64,000 bases of DNA from Bombus terrestris (lineage: Eukaryota; Arthropoda; Insecta; Hymenoptera; Apidae), in contig NC_063276.1 of the NCBI RefSeq assembly GCF_910591885.1, forward strand, positions 9,610,001 to 9,674,000. The letters are read 5' to 3'. Shown here in pieces: positions 1-13,620 of this stretch. A program made the position numbers and the translations under genes. The notes below the pieces were generated by a model, which did no database searches, had not been told where the DNA came from, and worked only from the letters and a program-made list of their open reading frames with translations. Each line of letters starts with the position of its first letter. The stretch's first letter is position 1.

Positions 1-172
1 TTTAGAGACGCTTTCGTTTCCTCTAGCAGAGAATCTAGTCCCGTCTCCTTTACAGATAGCACCATACCCCGAAACAATCACCGACTCAGCTAATTGTACT
101 GCTTGGATTTTCCCCCTTATCGTTTCCCTTTCATTTTCTTCCTCATTAGATCTTGCCACACTCTTCCTTTCT
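1..172. other. AT-rich noncoding edge of window
   Basis: No coding region, RNA gene or repeat could be recognised in this short edge segment. Confidence 0.5.
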
Positions 173-745
173 TCTTTTATTATTCTACGCGTGCATTCGA
201 GAATAGAATAGTCGCCGAAACGATTCTCTCTTAATTCGAATGTATTCTTTAGCAAGTTGAATCTTTCTCTTTCGAACTTTTATTTTTATTGAAAGAATTT
301 TACGTGATTGAGTTAATGAATAATTGTAAAACGTTGGAGGATTATTGATAAGTATTCTAGAGTCTTGTTCAGATTTGTAGAAAACGCGAAAAAGTAAACG
401 ATACGAGGCTTGAGTTAATCCAGTTTGTAATAAATTAACGATAAATTAAATATGCAATAACAATAACCCATGATGAGTAGTGATAAGATATATGGTATAT
501 ATAATATAATGTATAATTATACGAAAGTATATCTACGCCGTTTTTCTTCTTCTGCGTATTCATTCGAGAGCAAGATAGTTGTCAGAAAGATTCTCTGTTG
601 ATTTCAATGTGCTCTTTCGTAAGTTGAAGATAGATGGTTTAAGTTAGGTTTAATGGAAAGTAGATGGAAATCTTTTCTGAAGTAGAAAATTGTTAAAAAG
701 TTGCGGTTATTATCCTAGTTTCGTCTTGTCCTCGTATTTTTCGGT
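173..745. repeat. Degenerate direct duplication, offset about 370 bp
   Basis: The segment from about 173 to 375 is repeated in diverged form from about 541 to 745. Shared landmarks occur in the same order in both: a T/C-rich start, a GCGT-ATTCGAGA block (near 190 and 556), GATTCTCT (near 222 and 590), AAGTTGAA (near 254 and 621) and an ATTGT-AAA-GTTG block (near 324 and 688). The similarity was seen by eye and is interrupted by indels, so it would be an old tandem duplication. No coding potential is evident in either copy. Confidence 0.5.
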
Positions 746-1270
746 CTTTCGCACAGGCGTATCTCCACATATCCATAATAGTGCAATCTCTGTTAGGTTG
801 ATGCAAATAAATATACATTTCCCATGCAATATATATTTTGAGAATGTTCATTTCCATGTTTAGGGATATATGTATGCGCTTTTTCTGGCTGCTTGTTTAC
901 TGTTCCCGTATTGTTTACATCTATGTCGTGTTTGTTTACATCTTTAGCATGTGGATTACATTTTCATGATATATTCCCGGAATATCTGTTTCGAGGTATC
1001 TGTTTACATTTCCATCGTACCTGATTATTTACATTTACCTCATTTTCATTTGCAATTAATTGCAAACGAATCGTTTTAAAATACCGACGCTTTCTTCATA
1101 AAGAACAAAACAATACAGTTTGATTGGCATATAAAAAGATATCTACTTCTTTAGAAATGTCAATGTCTTAAAGTTGAAAAAAATGATCTTGAAAAAAGGA
1201 AATCACAATTTTCCTCGCTTCAAACCAACTAATTTGTCCTGGCGCAAATTTTTGCGCTATATCGACGTTA
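746..1270. other. AT-rich noncoding stretch
   Basis: Nothing supported. The region near 890-1040 repeats the word TTTACAT several times without a clear period. Confidence 0.5.
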
Positions 1271-1284
1271 CAAAAAATGATAAC
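1271..1284. repeat. Target-site duplication, left copy
   Basis: CAAAAAATGATAAC at 1271-1284 matches CAAAAACTGATAAC at 2551-2564 at 13 of 14 positions. The two copies sit exactly outside the A-rich tail and the 5' end of the GC-rich element between them, as expected for target-primed reverse transcription. Confidence 0.85.
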
Positions 1285-1312
1285 TTTTTTTTCTTTTTTC
1301 TTTTCTTTTTTT

Positions 1313-2224
1313 TTACGTGGAGGAAATTCGCACGGACACCAAGTCGCACTCCAGCCGAGACAGCAAACGTTCTAATGTGTTCGCCGTCGCCTCGACCGAG
1401 GCGAGCGCCGGTGCCAGGCGCTCGAAGTGAGCGCGGAAGGTCCAGTGACCGTCGAGGGTCAGGCCCAGGTATTTCATGCTGGTTCCGACCCCGATCTCAG
1501 CCCCCTCCAACCTCAGGCGATAACCCGCTGGAGGCGTCCCGTGATCGGCCCTGCGGTAGAACCACATTGCCTCGGACTTCTCAGGGGACACCCTCAGCCC
1601 CAATCCCTTGATCGCGGCGACCACGCGGGCTACAGCCAGTTTCGCCAGACGGACGGTTCCACCCCACGCCGCGCCCCAGACCAGCACCAACGTGTCGTCG
1701 GCATAGCACGCCAGCGCCGAGTCCGGAGGCATCGGCACTCGAAGCACCGCGTAGTACGCGATGTTCCATAGCAGCGGACCTAGCACGGAGCCCTGCGGGA
1801 CCCCGCGGTACACCGCCCTCTCAATCATCCCCCCGCCACGGACGGTGTAGGCGATGCTTCGGTCCCAGAAAAATGCCCAGACCACACCCTGTAGATACGC
1901 GGGTACCCGATGAAACTCAAGAACCCGGCATATCCTGTCCCAGGGAATGCTGTTGAAGGCGTTGACCACGTCCAGCGACACGGCCAACGCCACGTAACCG
2001 CGCCGTTCGGCCCCCTCGACCAGGGAGTGGACACGGGCTACAGCGTCCGCGCCTCCACCTCGTCCCACCCCGTGAAGCTCTCGTGTCTTCCTCGCCAGAC
2101 GCAAGAGCGCAACCGGGGGCCTGTCGACCCACCCCCGGACGGCCACGGTTGCTCGATGACAACGCAGCGGGGCCCGCTTTACAACCCGCGGCTGCGCCGG
2201 TACTGGGGTATCCCTCCCCTGCAC
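1313..2224 (-). pseudogene. Reverse transcriptase fragment of a non-LTR retrotransposon
   Basis: The minus-strand reading frame runs 303 codons and carries the palm motifs of a non-LTR reverse transcriptase. Seen in order are SLDVVNAFNSIPWDRI (motif A, first catalytic Asp, near residue 84), GVPQGSVLGPLLWNI (motif B), CYADDTLVLV (motif C with the YADD pair), VSPEKSEAMWF (motif D) and KYLGLTLDG (motif E). The family copies element RNA into DNA at a nicked chromosomal target. The frame opens with GTG rather than ATG, and similarity begins only around residue 60, so this is an internal piece and not a complete gene. It lacks the endonuclease, the N-terminal finger motifs and everything after the start of the thumb. 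All visible catalytic residues are intact, but the protein is too short to be active alone. Confidence 0.85.
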
Positions 2225-2550
2225 CGTAAACGATTTTTTGTTTTGTCTTGGTGTTCATAATTTTCTCAATATTGCCGAGATCGTCAACTAGAGTATCCAT
2301 CCTGGTGCCACTCACTCTTTCGCACCCTACTCCGGTCAAGGCCGGTGCAGGGTGACGGGGAGTCCCACAAGAAGGTGAGGTGAGTGGTCTTGGCAGGTAC
2401 GGGCCCACCAACTTCTCCGAAGTTCTCCGCACCGAATCGGCCATTGGCGGGTGCCCAAGGCGCTGATCCGCCACCGAACATCAGATTCATCGGGGTTTCC
2501 CAGGGCGTGGTCCTACGCCCTGAGAACCCGCACCTGCCTCGTGCTCCCCA
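2225..2550 (-). other. GC-rich 5' part of the non-LTR copy, no recognised domain
   Basis: This part lies inside the target-site duplications and is therefore the 5' portion of the inserted copy on the minus strand. Open frames exist in more than one phase, as expected at high GC, but none shows a motif I recognise. It could be 5' untranslated sequence of the same family joined to the RT region by an internal deletion, or part of another element. Confidence 0.5.
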
Positions 2551-2564
2551 CAAAAACTGATAAC
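2551..2564. repeat. Target-site duplication, right copy
   Basis: CAAAAACTGATAAC pairs with the copy at 1271-1284 (one mismatch) and immediately follows the 5' end of the GC-rich element. Confidence 0.85.
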
Positions 2565-5500
2565 TACGAACGGAGACAGCAGTAACTAGGAAATTTAGTA
2601 ACCCAGGATAAACGAAACACTCTGTACTCAGTGCTTAGAAATAAGTTTTCAATTTATTTGCTAAATACTCTGCCCCACGAACAATTTAGGAACCTTCGCG
2701 TGCACCCTATCCACCATCCAACTTTCTCATCCGTTCTCCACAGCTCCACCCATCAAAATCCATTGAAAACGATCATTCAAAAAGTCCAGCGACCTCGTGA
2801 ACACAGTAAATTCAGCTATACATAAGTCTCTTTGACCATCTTCCATCGCTTGCTTCGACACATGAGAAAATTCGCGCAGGCTCGTTCAATCACTCATAAA
2901 ATACGCGTTTTGGAAAGGTCTTCCGACTCATCCTGCTTTAAATATTCAAACAACTCTTCTCCTTCTTCTTCTTCTTATTCTGCTTTCTCCTTCGCACTCC
3001 AATCAAGCGGCCGTGTCGTCGTCGTCGTCGCTTTTACGCCCGCATCGTGACCCTTCTCACAAAAACCCTCGAACCAGCTGTCGAATGATACGCCAGCGAA
3101 TCCTTTATAGCTCGCCCTTTTCCGATGTTTACGATCCTGTCCCTATATTCGCTAGTCAAAGAAGCGTATTCGCCCCTTCTCTTCGTTCTTTAACTCCTTT
3201 TCATCGAGTTAAGGCGAATTTTCGCTTTGGGTGATTCTGAATGTGCACAGCGAAATGTGTAAGGATTGCTTTCTATAATTATCGATATTGAATTTAAAAA
3301 TTGCTGTTCTATAAAACAGTAGGAGATGTGACTTCTTCACGCATTCTTGACGTTCCTTCATCTGTGACGTCCATATGTAAAAAACATTGCCTCTTTTTAT
3401 TTCTGCATTTCAACTGTAGATATGAATAAGTTGTAGTTTAATAAAAATAGTTTTATCTCTCGCTGTAAATACTCTAGCTTTCGTCACTCTGTGCATGAAA
3501 CGTCTACAATGGACAGTCAGCGGATTGTTCGTTTTTTATCTAGAAGGTTCATTCGTTTCTTGGACAAACATTCGACACGATTCACCCCTCGTGTTGCGAT
3601 AAACACGCCGTAAAATGATATTTCCTTTTCGTTCCGATGGGGAACCTCCAAAGAGGACCAGATTAAGTCACGCCATGTCCTGAGTTTTGATTTCGCCGAG
3701 ATACGTTGACATCGAAGTCTCTTTGATCCAGTCGAATATTACCTTTCAGGTAGCTGGAAATATGATTCCTCTTTATTGCTTTTCCTTCCCGTTTCTTCTT
3801 CTCTATGGGATTCTAAGCTTGTTATAGGGTTACGTGTCAGGGTGCTGTTTAATTCGGTGTGATATTGGGGTTTTTAGAGAGGGGTCGCGAGATTTATTGG
3901 TTTGGATTTAGGGATGACGAAATATCTTGGGAGAGAATATTTTTCTGCCATTTCTGAAAATTACCGCTTTTTAAGACATAAGAAACAAGACAATTGAAAC
4001 TCATGGTATTTAAGTTCACTAAATTGTTAAGTTCTTCCCTTTTCTTACTCGTTCTTTAAAGATACGAGTGTTCGAATAAGGATACTATTTAACTCTCCAT
4101 AGACAAACTAGGTCGATGATTATTTAAATTTCAGTTGTGAAACTTTCCCCTTCGAACTTTTACTTTTAAACAGAGATTTTTTTAATGTAATATTGATTGA
4201 ATGAAAGGTTGATGTGGAAATATATACATATTCAGTGTGTTATTAATAGAATCGTTTATAAGGTGTGTTAACATATTTGTTTCAATCGTTTAAACTTTAT
4301 TTTTACTTATTTTTATAAATATACGGCTCTCTAGTATTGATATAGTTGATTGCAAGAACTAATTATAGACTTAAACTGATTAAACAATAACTAACTGATA
4401 AACGATAACGTAACTGATTAAATAATATTTAAAAAATATTCAGGAAAATAAATCAAACGCGTTAAATGCAGTAGCTAATTAAATAAAGTACTTAAAAAAT
4501 AGACTCAAACGTGTTAAAAATATCGCCAGAAAGGATTTACCACTCTTTTTATTTTTATCATCTACAATGATCATTATTATATAAATATATAATTATTGTG
4601 TAATAAATAGCTTTTGCACATTGTTTGTACAATCATAAACATAACTTTCGTTTATGGTAACTCAGCTTCAAGATAGTTTATAAAATAACAGAGAAATTCC
4701 CAGCAAACGAATCTGTAATCAGACTTTTCTACCGCATCTTACTTTCTCGATTAACTTTAAGAAAAACATCTTTTAGCCAAAGAAAATAAAACCCAATTCA
4801 CCGAGCGATCGCAAATATTTACTCGGTTGCCTTACGTCCTCGTTATCCTAATAAATATATTTTTAATGAAGTGCAAAGATTTTAAAAAATATCTGGATAC
4901 AGCATATTGTTTATATTGCTTTGTTTGGTGTTGTTAACTTCAAAATTTTAAGCAGAAAATCGAATATTCGAATATAAAGACCTCAGGGGAAAAGCGTTTA
5001 ATGCGAGAAAGTTTTTGATTTGAGAAAATTGTAGATAAAGTTAAACTGTAATAGAGAAATCTCTATGCCATTTATTTTATTTTACCTTATAAAGGCACTC
5101 CTTCAATTTTCCACCATCTGTTACGTTGTCTCAAATGCAATTCCTTTATTCTTCATCTCCATCTCCTTTTGCTTAATAGAAGCACCCCTTACATTCTTTT
5201 ACTATTTATTATATTCCCTCAAATGCAATTTTTATTATTTTTCATTTTCCTTAGTCTTTTTACTTTGCATTTCGTTATTCTGCCTTGTACCAAACTTGTT
5301 ACTAAACACACTGCACAAAACTGGCTTTCATTTAAAAAGATGAAGATCAGGAAACTTACAATGACTGTAGATACTGGAATTGCGAAGATGTTCGGTTCTG
5401 TCACTGATTGTAGGAAGGTTCTAAAATCAACGAAGAGAATGGTGAATAATGGTGGAAACTGAGGTGTTCGGTCAGGACATTCCACGTAGAAAGCGAGGCA

Positions 5501-6860
5501 TGGAATTTGTAATAAACTAACGAATGTAGAAATTAGGGAGTTTGGTATATTGAGGTATGCATGGAATGACGCTCGTTTTTATCGCTCCGTGGAGAACACA
5601 CATGGATGAACGGTTTTTGTTAATTGATCGTGTGCAGCTTGTAAATGAAAAATTCCATTGCCCTAGGTAGAATGCTCGGTAACAAGGAATGATCGTTCGA
5701 TATTCGTGACAATGTAAAATTTAAAATTATATGAATTCAAATTGTTTGAATAAGAATAATAACTCGATTGATACAAAGATCTACAACAATTGTTTGCTTT
5801 ACTATTAATGTTTTAGATGAAAACGATGAAAACGTGAATTGAACAAAACGTGAGTGTGAACATCGTCAGACATGATCGGACGCACCGTCGCGTTACATCA
5901 CGATGCAGGCCGTCCTGTTTCCCAATATCGATGCAAATTTTTTTGCATGCGCCACAACTCGTCGCTGGACGCACGAAGGAAACGTTTCTCGAAGGGAAAT
6001 TAATAGCACGTCCCGTTTAACGGCAGCCAACGCGTCGTTTCGACGACATGGAAATATATTACCGTCGGCGCAAACGTCATCGCTGAATATTCCGAATTTC
6101 TAGTCCGCGGGGCTTGATTTCGCGACACAATTTCGATGCAAATTCTCTGGCATTTAACCTTCTTCTCTAAGTGTCTTGTGCACGGATGGTTTCTTCTTTT
6201 TTCTTAATATATTCTATAATAAAAAATATTAATTTACAATAGGTTCTTTACTGTAATAATTTTTCTTGTATTTTTATCAGAATAGATTTTTTTATATCTC
6301 AATGTATTGTTTGATATTTAATATAACATAATTGATATTTTGAGGATAGAAGATTTTTAACAGATTTATCTTAAATTTATATATTTTGTTCATATCGATC
6401 TTTTGTAAGATATTGACGATTCTATTTTTTCTTGATTTTCTGATTTTTATATCACTTGCTACAAAAGGAGTAGTTTAATACGTTCATACTCTGTGATGCA
6501 ACGTGTACGCCATGGATATCATCGATTTTATATGTAGCGACGCATATGTATGCGTCATCGATGTTTATCCAAGAAATGTGGAGTTCGAAAAAATTTTGCG
6601 CCAAATACGTGTCTTCATAGTGCACGTACGAAGCAACACCAATTATTAACTAATCAGTTATTAACTACATTTCATTTTTTATGTTTTTCTATAATGCCAT
6701 TATTTTGCCATCAGTGAAACAATACTATACATATATAAATAATATTATATAATATAATATATAATAATATGTAAATAAATATATACGATAGGTAAAACAA
6801 TTCAGATTTTGAAAAAGAGATTTTTATCTCCTTATTCTTTTGCTGCTTAGAAAGGCGGGA
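2565..6860. other. AT-rich noncoding stretch, no gene supported
   Basis: No open frame with recognisable protein similarity. There is a short (CTT)-like tract near 2955-2985 and a (GTC)5-like tract near 3016-3031. Both are simple-sequence repeats. Positions 5880-6110 are richer in CpG but have no exon that I can support. Confidence 0.5.
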
Positions 6861-7172
6861 TTATTCGATGTCGGGTCGTTGATGCCATCGTTTCAGTTCA
6901 AAGGAAGGCGAGATTTGCTTTTCCTCCTTTCTCCTCTGATTTTTCGTTTTGGGTATACTTGGCTGAGTGCTCGGTTTCTTGGCGGTTAAGGAAGCTCCAC
7001 GGGTTGGTGGTCTCGGCTTTAATTCTCTTTTTGCAGCTAACATTGCATTGGAGATAAAAGTGGTTCGCAGGTAGCACTGTGCAATTGTACTGTATGGGTT
7101 ATATCCGTGGAAAACGATGTTTTCGTAAATGATGATAGTGTGAGCGAGTTGTAAATTCTTATTTTTATCCAT
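6861..7172 (-). CDS. Uncertain 103-codon open frame, possibly spurious
   Basis: An ATG-initiated frame of 103 codons lies on the minus strand in AT-rich sequence. Its C-terminal half is basic and proline-rich (for example KRELKPRPPTRG and NQRRKEEKQ), which is not the usual hydrophobic or low-complexity pattern of chance frames in AT-rich DNA. I recognise no domain, signal peptide or splice context, and there is no neighbouring exon to join it to. It may equally be a chance frame; transcript data would decide. Confidence 0.12.
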   Translation of the reverse strand: MDKNKNLQLAHTIIIYENIVFHGYNPYSTIAQCYLRTTFISNAMLAAKRELKPRPPTRGASLTAKKPSTQPSIPKTKNQRRKEEKQISPSFELKRWHQRPDIE

Positions 7173-7773
7173 ATAATAACACTACTAGATACTAGTGGCA
7201 GATATTATGGAACGACTTAACGCTATGCAACAATAGTAATAGCGTGCAGCAATTAAATGCTATGTGACGACAATATAAACAAATCAGCATAAATTCTAAG
7301 TAATCTTCACGTCTGATTAAAAAAAAAAAAAAAGAAATAAAAGAGGAAAAGAATGAATATCATGTTACATTTGGTCCTGTTCGAATTTCATTTTTTATAA
7401 GAATTAAGTAATTTCTACATGAAAAGTATCTTAAACTATCTTTCCTGCTTCATCAAAGAGCAAATAAGTAGCAAACAAATGTAGTAAACATATCATATGA
7501 ATTTTTGTTCCAACAATTGTTATAACAAAACAGTTTATGGATTATTTAAAATGACCAAATAATGTGAATCGTTCTGCTTTTTTATATGACATCTAAAAAT
7601 AATGGCAGTCATCTAAATACAAATACATACACGTATAAATTTTATTTGTCCCATTTGCCTAAAAATACACACGTTGGAAACTTTCGCCCGGTGTAGCAAT
7701 AAGCGAAGAAATCAAGACCATGGGGCATTCTTACTCCCGTTCCATTTGCCGTATTTCACGCACGACTTTTTCA

Positions 7774-7787
7774 CCCCCCCCCCCCCC
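7774..7787. repeat. C14 homopolymer
   Basis: Fourteen consecutive C residues on the plus strand, unusual for the AT-rich surroundings and a likely site of length error. Confidence 0.9.
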
Positions 7788-10700
7788 TTGAAAACGTTCC
7801 GAAATACTCGTGGCCTAGGGCAAACGCTCGCAGCGAAAGGTTAAATGGCGGAAAACGGCCGGCCGTGAAGGAGCTGCACCGTGCTGACTTCATTCTACTC
7901 CTGAGCTCGGTAAATTCTGGAACGTCGACCGAAGAAGCCAAACGGTGTAACGTTGAAAAGAGAGATGGCTTCGAATTAGAAAAGAAAATGGAGGATGATG
8001 ATCGTCGAGTGTCGACTCTGTTCTAAGCGGACCTGAAGTTTCACTTTAGCATGCTTTTCGAGAGGAATATCGTCTTTAAGGAAGGTTTCAGATGAGTAAA
8101 TGCGGGTCTCCTTCTTCTGTTCTTTCGTAGATAGCGGTTCGTAGATGGGTTTTGCCGATGTTTGTGTTTGAAGGTTGAAATGAGTTTGTGGAGGCTTGAA
8201 GGTAGTGAGGTTTTGGAAGAATTCGTTTGTGAGCGTGATGGTTAGATCGTGGATGTTCATACATTTATTCAATCATTGGAAGAGCGTTAAAAATTATTTA
8301 GAGAATATTACAATAATTAGTCATTTTTAAACTCGTATCTATCACCTGCCGGTTATAAGTGTTCGGTATTGCCTCGAACAAAATGAAATATTGTAAATTT
8401 CGTTTGAAAAATTTCAAAGTAACCTTCGTGTCTTTTAAGAAATTTAAAGTTACTTGAATAATTATAAGGACATGATTGAATAATGAATTAAATAATAACT
8501 ATATTAATCTGACACCGCGTTAGATTCTATACGAATTTTGCTTATAACAATTTCTCTTTCGTTAAACATTAGACAGTAATTTAAATAATTTCCACGTGAA
8601 AACCTTAAAGTATCTCTCGTTAAAAAGGCAAGATACGCAAAAAATTACTATGATATATAAAACTTATTTCTCACGATATTCTAAACAATTTCTTAGGAAT
8701 AATTTTTACAAATAATTAAAAACGATCAAGTAATATGATTCACGCTGTATACACATAAATGACAAATGTAATAATATATATAAATAAACAATAAGAAACA
8801 TTCGCGTTTGGAAAAGAAATTTATAAATTTCTCAACGAAATTCGCTCGTCTTGAATACTAATCTATGAAAAATGAAAGAAACGCAGGTCTCAGCTGAAAT
8901 TCCCAGAGGAGCTGCCTCCGAGCGTAAATATAGTCCGCAAGATTGAAAAGTGGAAATTGTCCGCTTCTAATCCGCTTCACGCGCTCATTTTCACGCGCAA
9001 GCAGTGAAATAATCTCGTCGAGGAGGGAACAATAGAAAAACCGAGCCGAGGATTTGCTAAAAATTTCACTGAATTGACTTCGACTCGGGAAACGACGAAA
9101 CAGTGCCTCGAGGCTTCTTCGATTGAAATATTCACACGTTCCCAAACATTTCAACAGACATTTTTACGAGGTCAGCTAGTACTTTTTACTATGTTTAGTT
9201 GCGTGTAAAATGAAGGAGCAAATTGAAGGAGCAATTTTCCTTGTTTCCTGTAAGATCTCGCTTTATGTTACGGCCAAGCAAGAAATTACGATTAAAAACA
9301 AAAAGTTACATTTATGTCAGGTTTACGAAACGATTAAATTGGTTTAAATAAAAGATTCGCGCGGATTATTCAAAAGTCCAAAAACTCCGAATAAGAAGGG
9401 ATAAACGCACAAAATCTCCAAGAACTCAAATTCAGAATCTTTCAGGAATTCGCAACATTCTCGAAAAGCGTAAAATTTAATATTTTAAAATGAAAAGAGA
9501 CATTTTCGGAGATTCGAAATGATAGAAATTCTATGAAGATTCGAACAATAAATTGTAAGAAATTCAGTTTCTGTTACAGAAATCTCACGAAGGTACAAGT
9601 TCGAACTTGAGAATTTAAATGCTCCATCTGCCCGATTCAAACTTATTCAAAAACTCATTTATTCAAATCGAATTTGAAATCTAGCGTGGGAAACTTTGAA
9701 CATTTTCACTACAAATAATACATATAAATTTACTTGTAACTTTAAAGAAAACTATTTCTTTCAAAGCAATATAAAATTCCACAGATCATCTCAAACACCA
9801 ACGATTCACAAGAAATCGTTAAATCAGCGTGTTGAATATTTTGGGATTATAATACACATAATCTACACGCGAATGTTTGAGGCAGAAATGGAGGACGGAA
9901 AGCTTTTGGAAGTTTCGGCGCGTGGAGTTCGTGTAAATTACGAGCGGTAACAATGCACAGTTGCCGGAACATAATAGAAACTTCGGCGTGTTTTTTGTGG
10001 AAAAGTGGCGGACGTGTTGCTCAACAGCCGTGTTAGTAGTCGAAGCAAGAAAGAGACGGGGGAATTGGACTCGAGGAAAGGCAAACAAGTAGTGAATGTC
10101 GATAATAAAATTTGAGGTGCATTTACATCTCGCAAGTATTTATTGAAAATTGCTCCATAATTGAACGGGACGTCCGCGAATAAAAGTCGTAAACCTCGAT
10201 CCTTTCATTTCTCAATTTCACCGATATTTTTTACTTGATGAATATTTTCTTAAAAGTGTGAAATGATATCGTGTTTTAAAACATTTAGGTCAAGGATTTT
10301 AAATACTTCAAAAAATAATTATCGTAAAATATTTTGGGACATGATAAAGATTTGAAACATTCTTAAAAATATACAAGATACTGCTGAATATTTTTAGACA
10401 AGGATATTCATAAAAATATGCAAATACATTAATATTTTTGATTATTTTAGGAGAAACTTTCCGAATATCCGATAAGAGAAAATCATAAAATTGACTGTTG
10501 AGATATTTTTCATATTTAGAAGTGAGCAAGCCAATCTGGGGAGTAGGTATATACTGGTTCCGAATCGTAACTGCGAATAACAACACAAGCGGCAAACAGG
10601 ATAATCGGAAAATCTAATCTGAACTCGCCATTATGGAGAACATGTTCGAGTTTGATCATTGGGATTGATCAGATTACCGAGGCTGTTGAAATATTTCCAA

Positions 10701-13600
10701 ATCCGGTGTAAATCAACCTATAGCCATAGCAATCGATCAGAATGTCGCTCCATACGGACAATATAGCTTTCTTTCCGCATTTTCGTTTCAACTAAAATTC
10801 GGTTGGATTATTTAATCGATCTCCGCACATTTTAATCGAAAATACTTATTTAAACCTAAGATTATGGAAAATATAAAGAACACGACTGCTGAACATTTTT
10901 TTATTTTCATTTGGTAAAATACAAGATTGTGTTAAATGAATTAATCTAATTGGATATGTTCATTTAAATTATTGATATTTTTTTAATCATATTTTAATAG
11001 AGAAAGAATAATAAAATAAATTGGGATAACATAAAATTGTATTGATTCTATTAATCAATTTATATCTGTTTCAATTATAAATATTTGTTTATATTTTATA
11101 TAACAAAGAAAACCAACTATATACAAACAAAAAAAAAAGACAAAATTTCCCTGATATCAAATACGAGGAGGTTTGTAACGAATGTCTAATCCACTTCTTT
11201 TTAAAAAAGTAACAAGTATAACAAGCAGTCGCTTGTTACATAGTATTACGGAAAATGTTCAAAAATTTGCGCAACGAATATTTGGAAACATTTCTACGAG
11301 AAACTCTAAACCAGGAAATATACAACACAGTACAGTCATTCTATAATTTGTAGTGTTATATGTATAGCGAAATACAAATAACCTACCCCCAATTTGCACA
11401 CTGAACCAGAGCATTAGAATTGTCGTTTCAACCCTTAATTTCCATACGTAACTTCGCGACTTCCGCTCTGCTCTTCAGTTCGCAAATTCCTGATTTTTTT
11501 CATCCTCGTAGAGTACGATGTTTCCCACCCCTGTTTACAACTTGCAGAGAAAATGGCTGCCTCAGAGGAGATTAAAGAGGATCGCTTAAAACATCCTTCT
11601 GAACGTCAAAATTCCCCTTCATACTGTCCACTTTAATAATACAATATATCAAAGCAACGTAAAATAGAAGCAACGTAAAATAAAAATAAAATAACATTCT
11701 ATTAAAATATTCTACGTTGAAACATATTTTCATAAATAAAAGAAAATAATGTTAAAATAAAACAGCGTTTTAGGGTATAAATGGCTAAATTTATTTATTT
11801 AGATCGTGGAACTCGTAATACTCTTTTTAAAAATACAACAATCCACAAAACTGTGCAATAAAAATTAAACAGAATTGAATATTTTACTTTAAATAATACG
11901 AGAAGTAGCGTTTGTTAAATATAGAACTTTTAAGAGCATAACAATTGAAAGCCACGTGAACGAAAGAAAACATGGAATAAAGATGAAACAACAGATTGCT
12001 GGATAGAAACGTTTAAACTTAAAAGTTAATTAAGTAGCTATAATTATTCCGAATATTGAGCTTGACAACATATTTCAGGGCTATCGAAATTATCCTATTC
12101 TAAATAAATATCGTGTTTATTGTAATAACACGTTATTGATATCTTCTCATACGTTCCACGATAAAATCGAATGGCGCGCACTATACAACTGTTACCATAA
12201 AATTCTCGTAACAATAGCAATTTGTTATAGCGATTACCGTAACATTAACAGAAAAGAATGATGGAAAGACACGAATCCCGAATTTGTATATTTCAATCCT
12301 GCTCTCATTTTAATAATCAAAGAAAGTTTGCAATGCTTTAGGAAGATGTTTAAGATAAAGTAGAAACGAGAATGTCTGCCCAAATTGAATATGTCTTTAA
12401 CGTTAGAAGAATATAATTGGGTCGATAATGATGGAAAGAACGTAGCAGGGTTAATGCTTATCCACACCTTGGTTCTCACTCTCCAGATCTTCATCCCTTT
12501 TTTCGACGATCTGACCCGTAAAAAAACATATCGACTGATTTGATCTTCGTCGGATTAATTTGTACCCTCACGGCAACGTGTTATACTTAATTTGCCGTAA
12601 ATCAACTCTCACCCCTCCTCAAACAAAGTAACCAGTCACGATCGTAATGAACGTTCGAACGAACGCTGATTTGCGTTTCGTGAAATTGTCTGTAAACGAT
12701 TTGCCTCTTTCGGTTGTTTTCCACGCGTTTCTTCGGTTCGTTGAATTTTATCGCGGTTTTTCCCAGCTTGAAAAAGAATGCCAGATCTAGTACAAACGAA
12801 GGGAAACCAATACTTTCTCGTTTCCTGTCAAACTTGGAATTGTTTTACGGACATAACGTACATAGAACTAGAACGTATCTATGTCAAAGAGATTAGAGAG
12901 AAACGTTTTATCTTATTTTGGGATTCGTATAAAAAGAATTCCAGAGTTCGTGTGGGAGTCTACTTTATGTTACTTAAATTAAATTTAGGAGAAGATTGTA
13001 GATAAATGTTAGTCAATGTTAGACTTTGGATTTGGTCTCTTTGTACTTTAAATACTCTTTAAGAATTTTGTTGTTATTTTTATGTTCAGAGGTAGGATCA
13101 CATTAGTTATTATTACGTTTCACGGATAAATCTATCGCACAGCACTGAGCCGAAAAGAACCCTTTTGCACGCGCTTACATACTAGAGGGAAAAAGAAACG
13201 AAGGAAACAAAAGAAGTATCTGGAACTATCGATCGATTCTATTGATTGCTTCTAGAGCAATCTTCTAGTTACTTCCTTTTGTATCTAGCGCATCCGTATG
13301 TGGAGGGCGAGCACGAACTCGCGTTGCTATCTTCAACAAATTTTTAAATCACATCGAGTGGTACTAAAAATTTTTGATATTCATTGAATTCGTTAACTCT
13401 TTAGCTTCACCATCTTTGAATAATTTTAACTCCCTTGTTCGCTCAATTCAAGCAATCCCACAAACTAATACCACACATACCACAATCATTAATATTTACC
13501 TTCGGTAAATTCAAAAAACAAAGAAAGATATATATATACATACATTGTATTTAATACAAAATACAAATACAAAATTACACACTTATATATTTTATATTCA

Positions 13601-13620
13601 ATATATATATATATATATAT
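13601..13620. repeat. (AT)10 microsatellite
   Basis: Ten uninterrupted AT units, embedded in a wider AT-rich tract with shorter TA runs. Confidence 0.9.

Larger units (their letters stand above)
1285..2550 (-). mobile_element. Non-LTR retrotransposon copy, R1/TRAS-like, truncated, with TSD
   Basis: This 1.27-kb block is strikingly GC-rich against an AT-rich background and is bounded by a 14-bp target-site duplication with one mismatch. On the minus strand it ends in an A-rich tail of A-runs broken by single Gs (1285-1314). It contains a reverse transcriptase fragment (about 1330-2045) preceded by about 500 bp of GC-rich sequence without recognisable RT similarity (about 2050-2550). The coding part stops shortly after the last RT motif, so the thumb, the rest of ORF2 and the usual 3' UTR are missing before the tail. 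That suggests premature polyadenylation or a processed, internally deleted template. The R1/TRAS-like assignment rests on the RT motifs only; the exact clade is an inference. Confidence 0.8.

Noticed and set aside
1174..2474. Other open frames overlapping the non-LTR element
   Set aside because: High GC keeps alternative frames open. Only the minus frame with YADD and the other RT motifs is meaningful.
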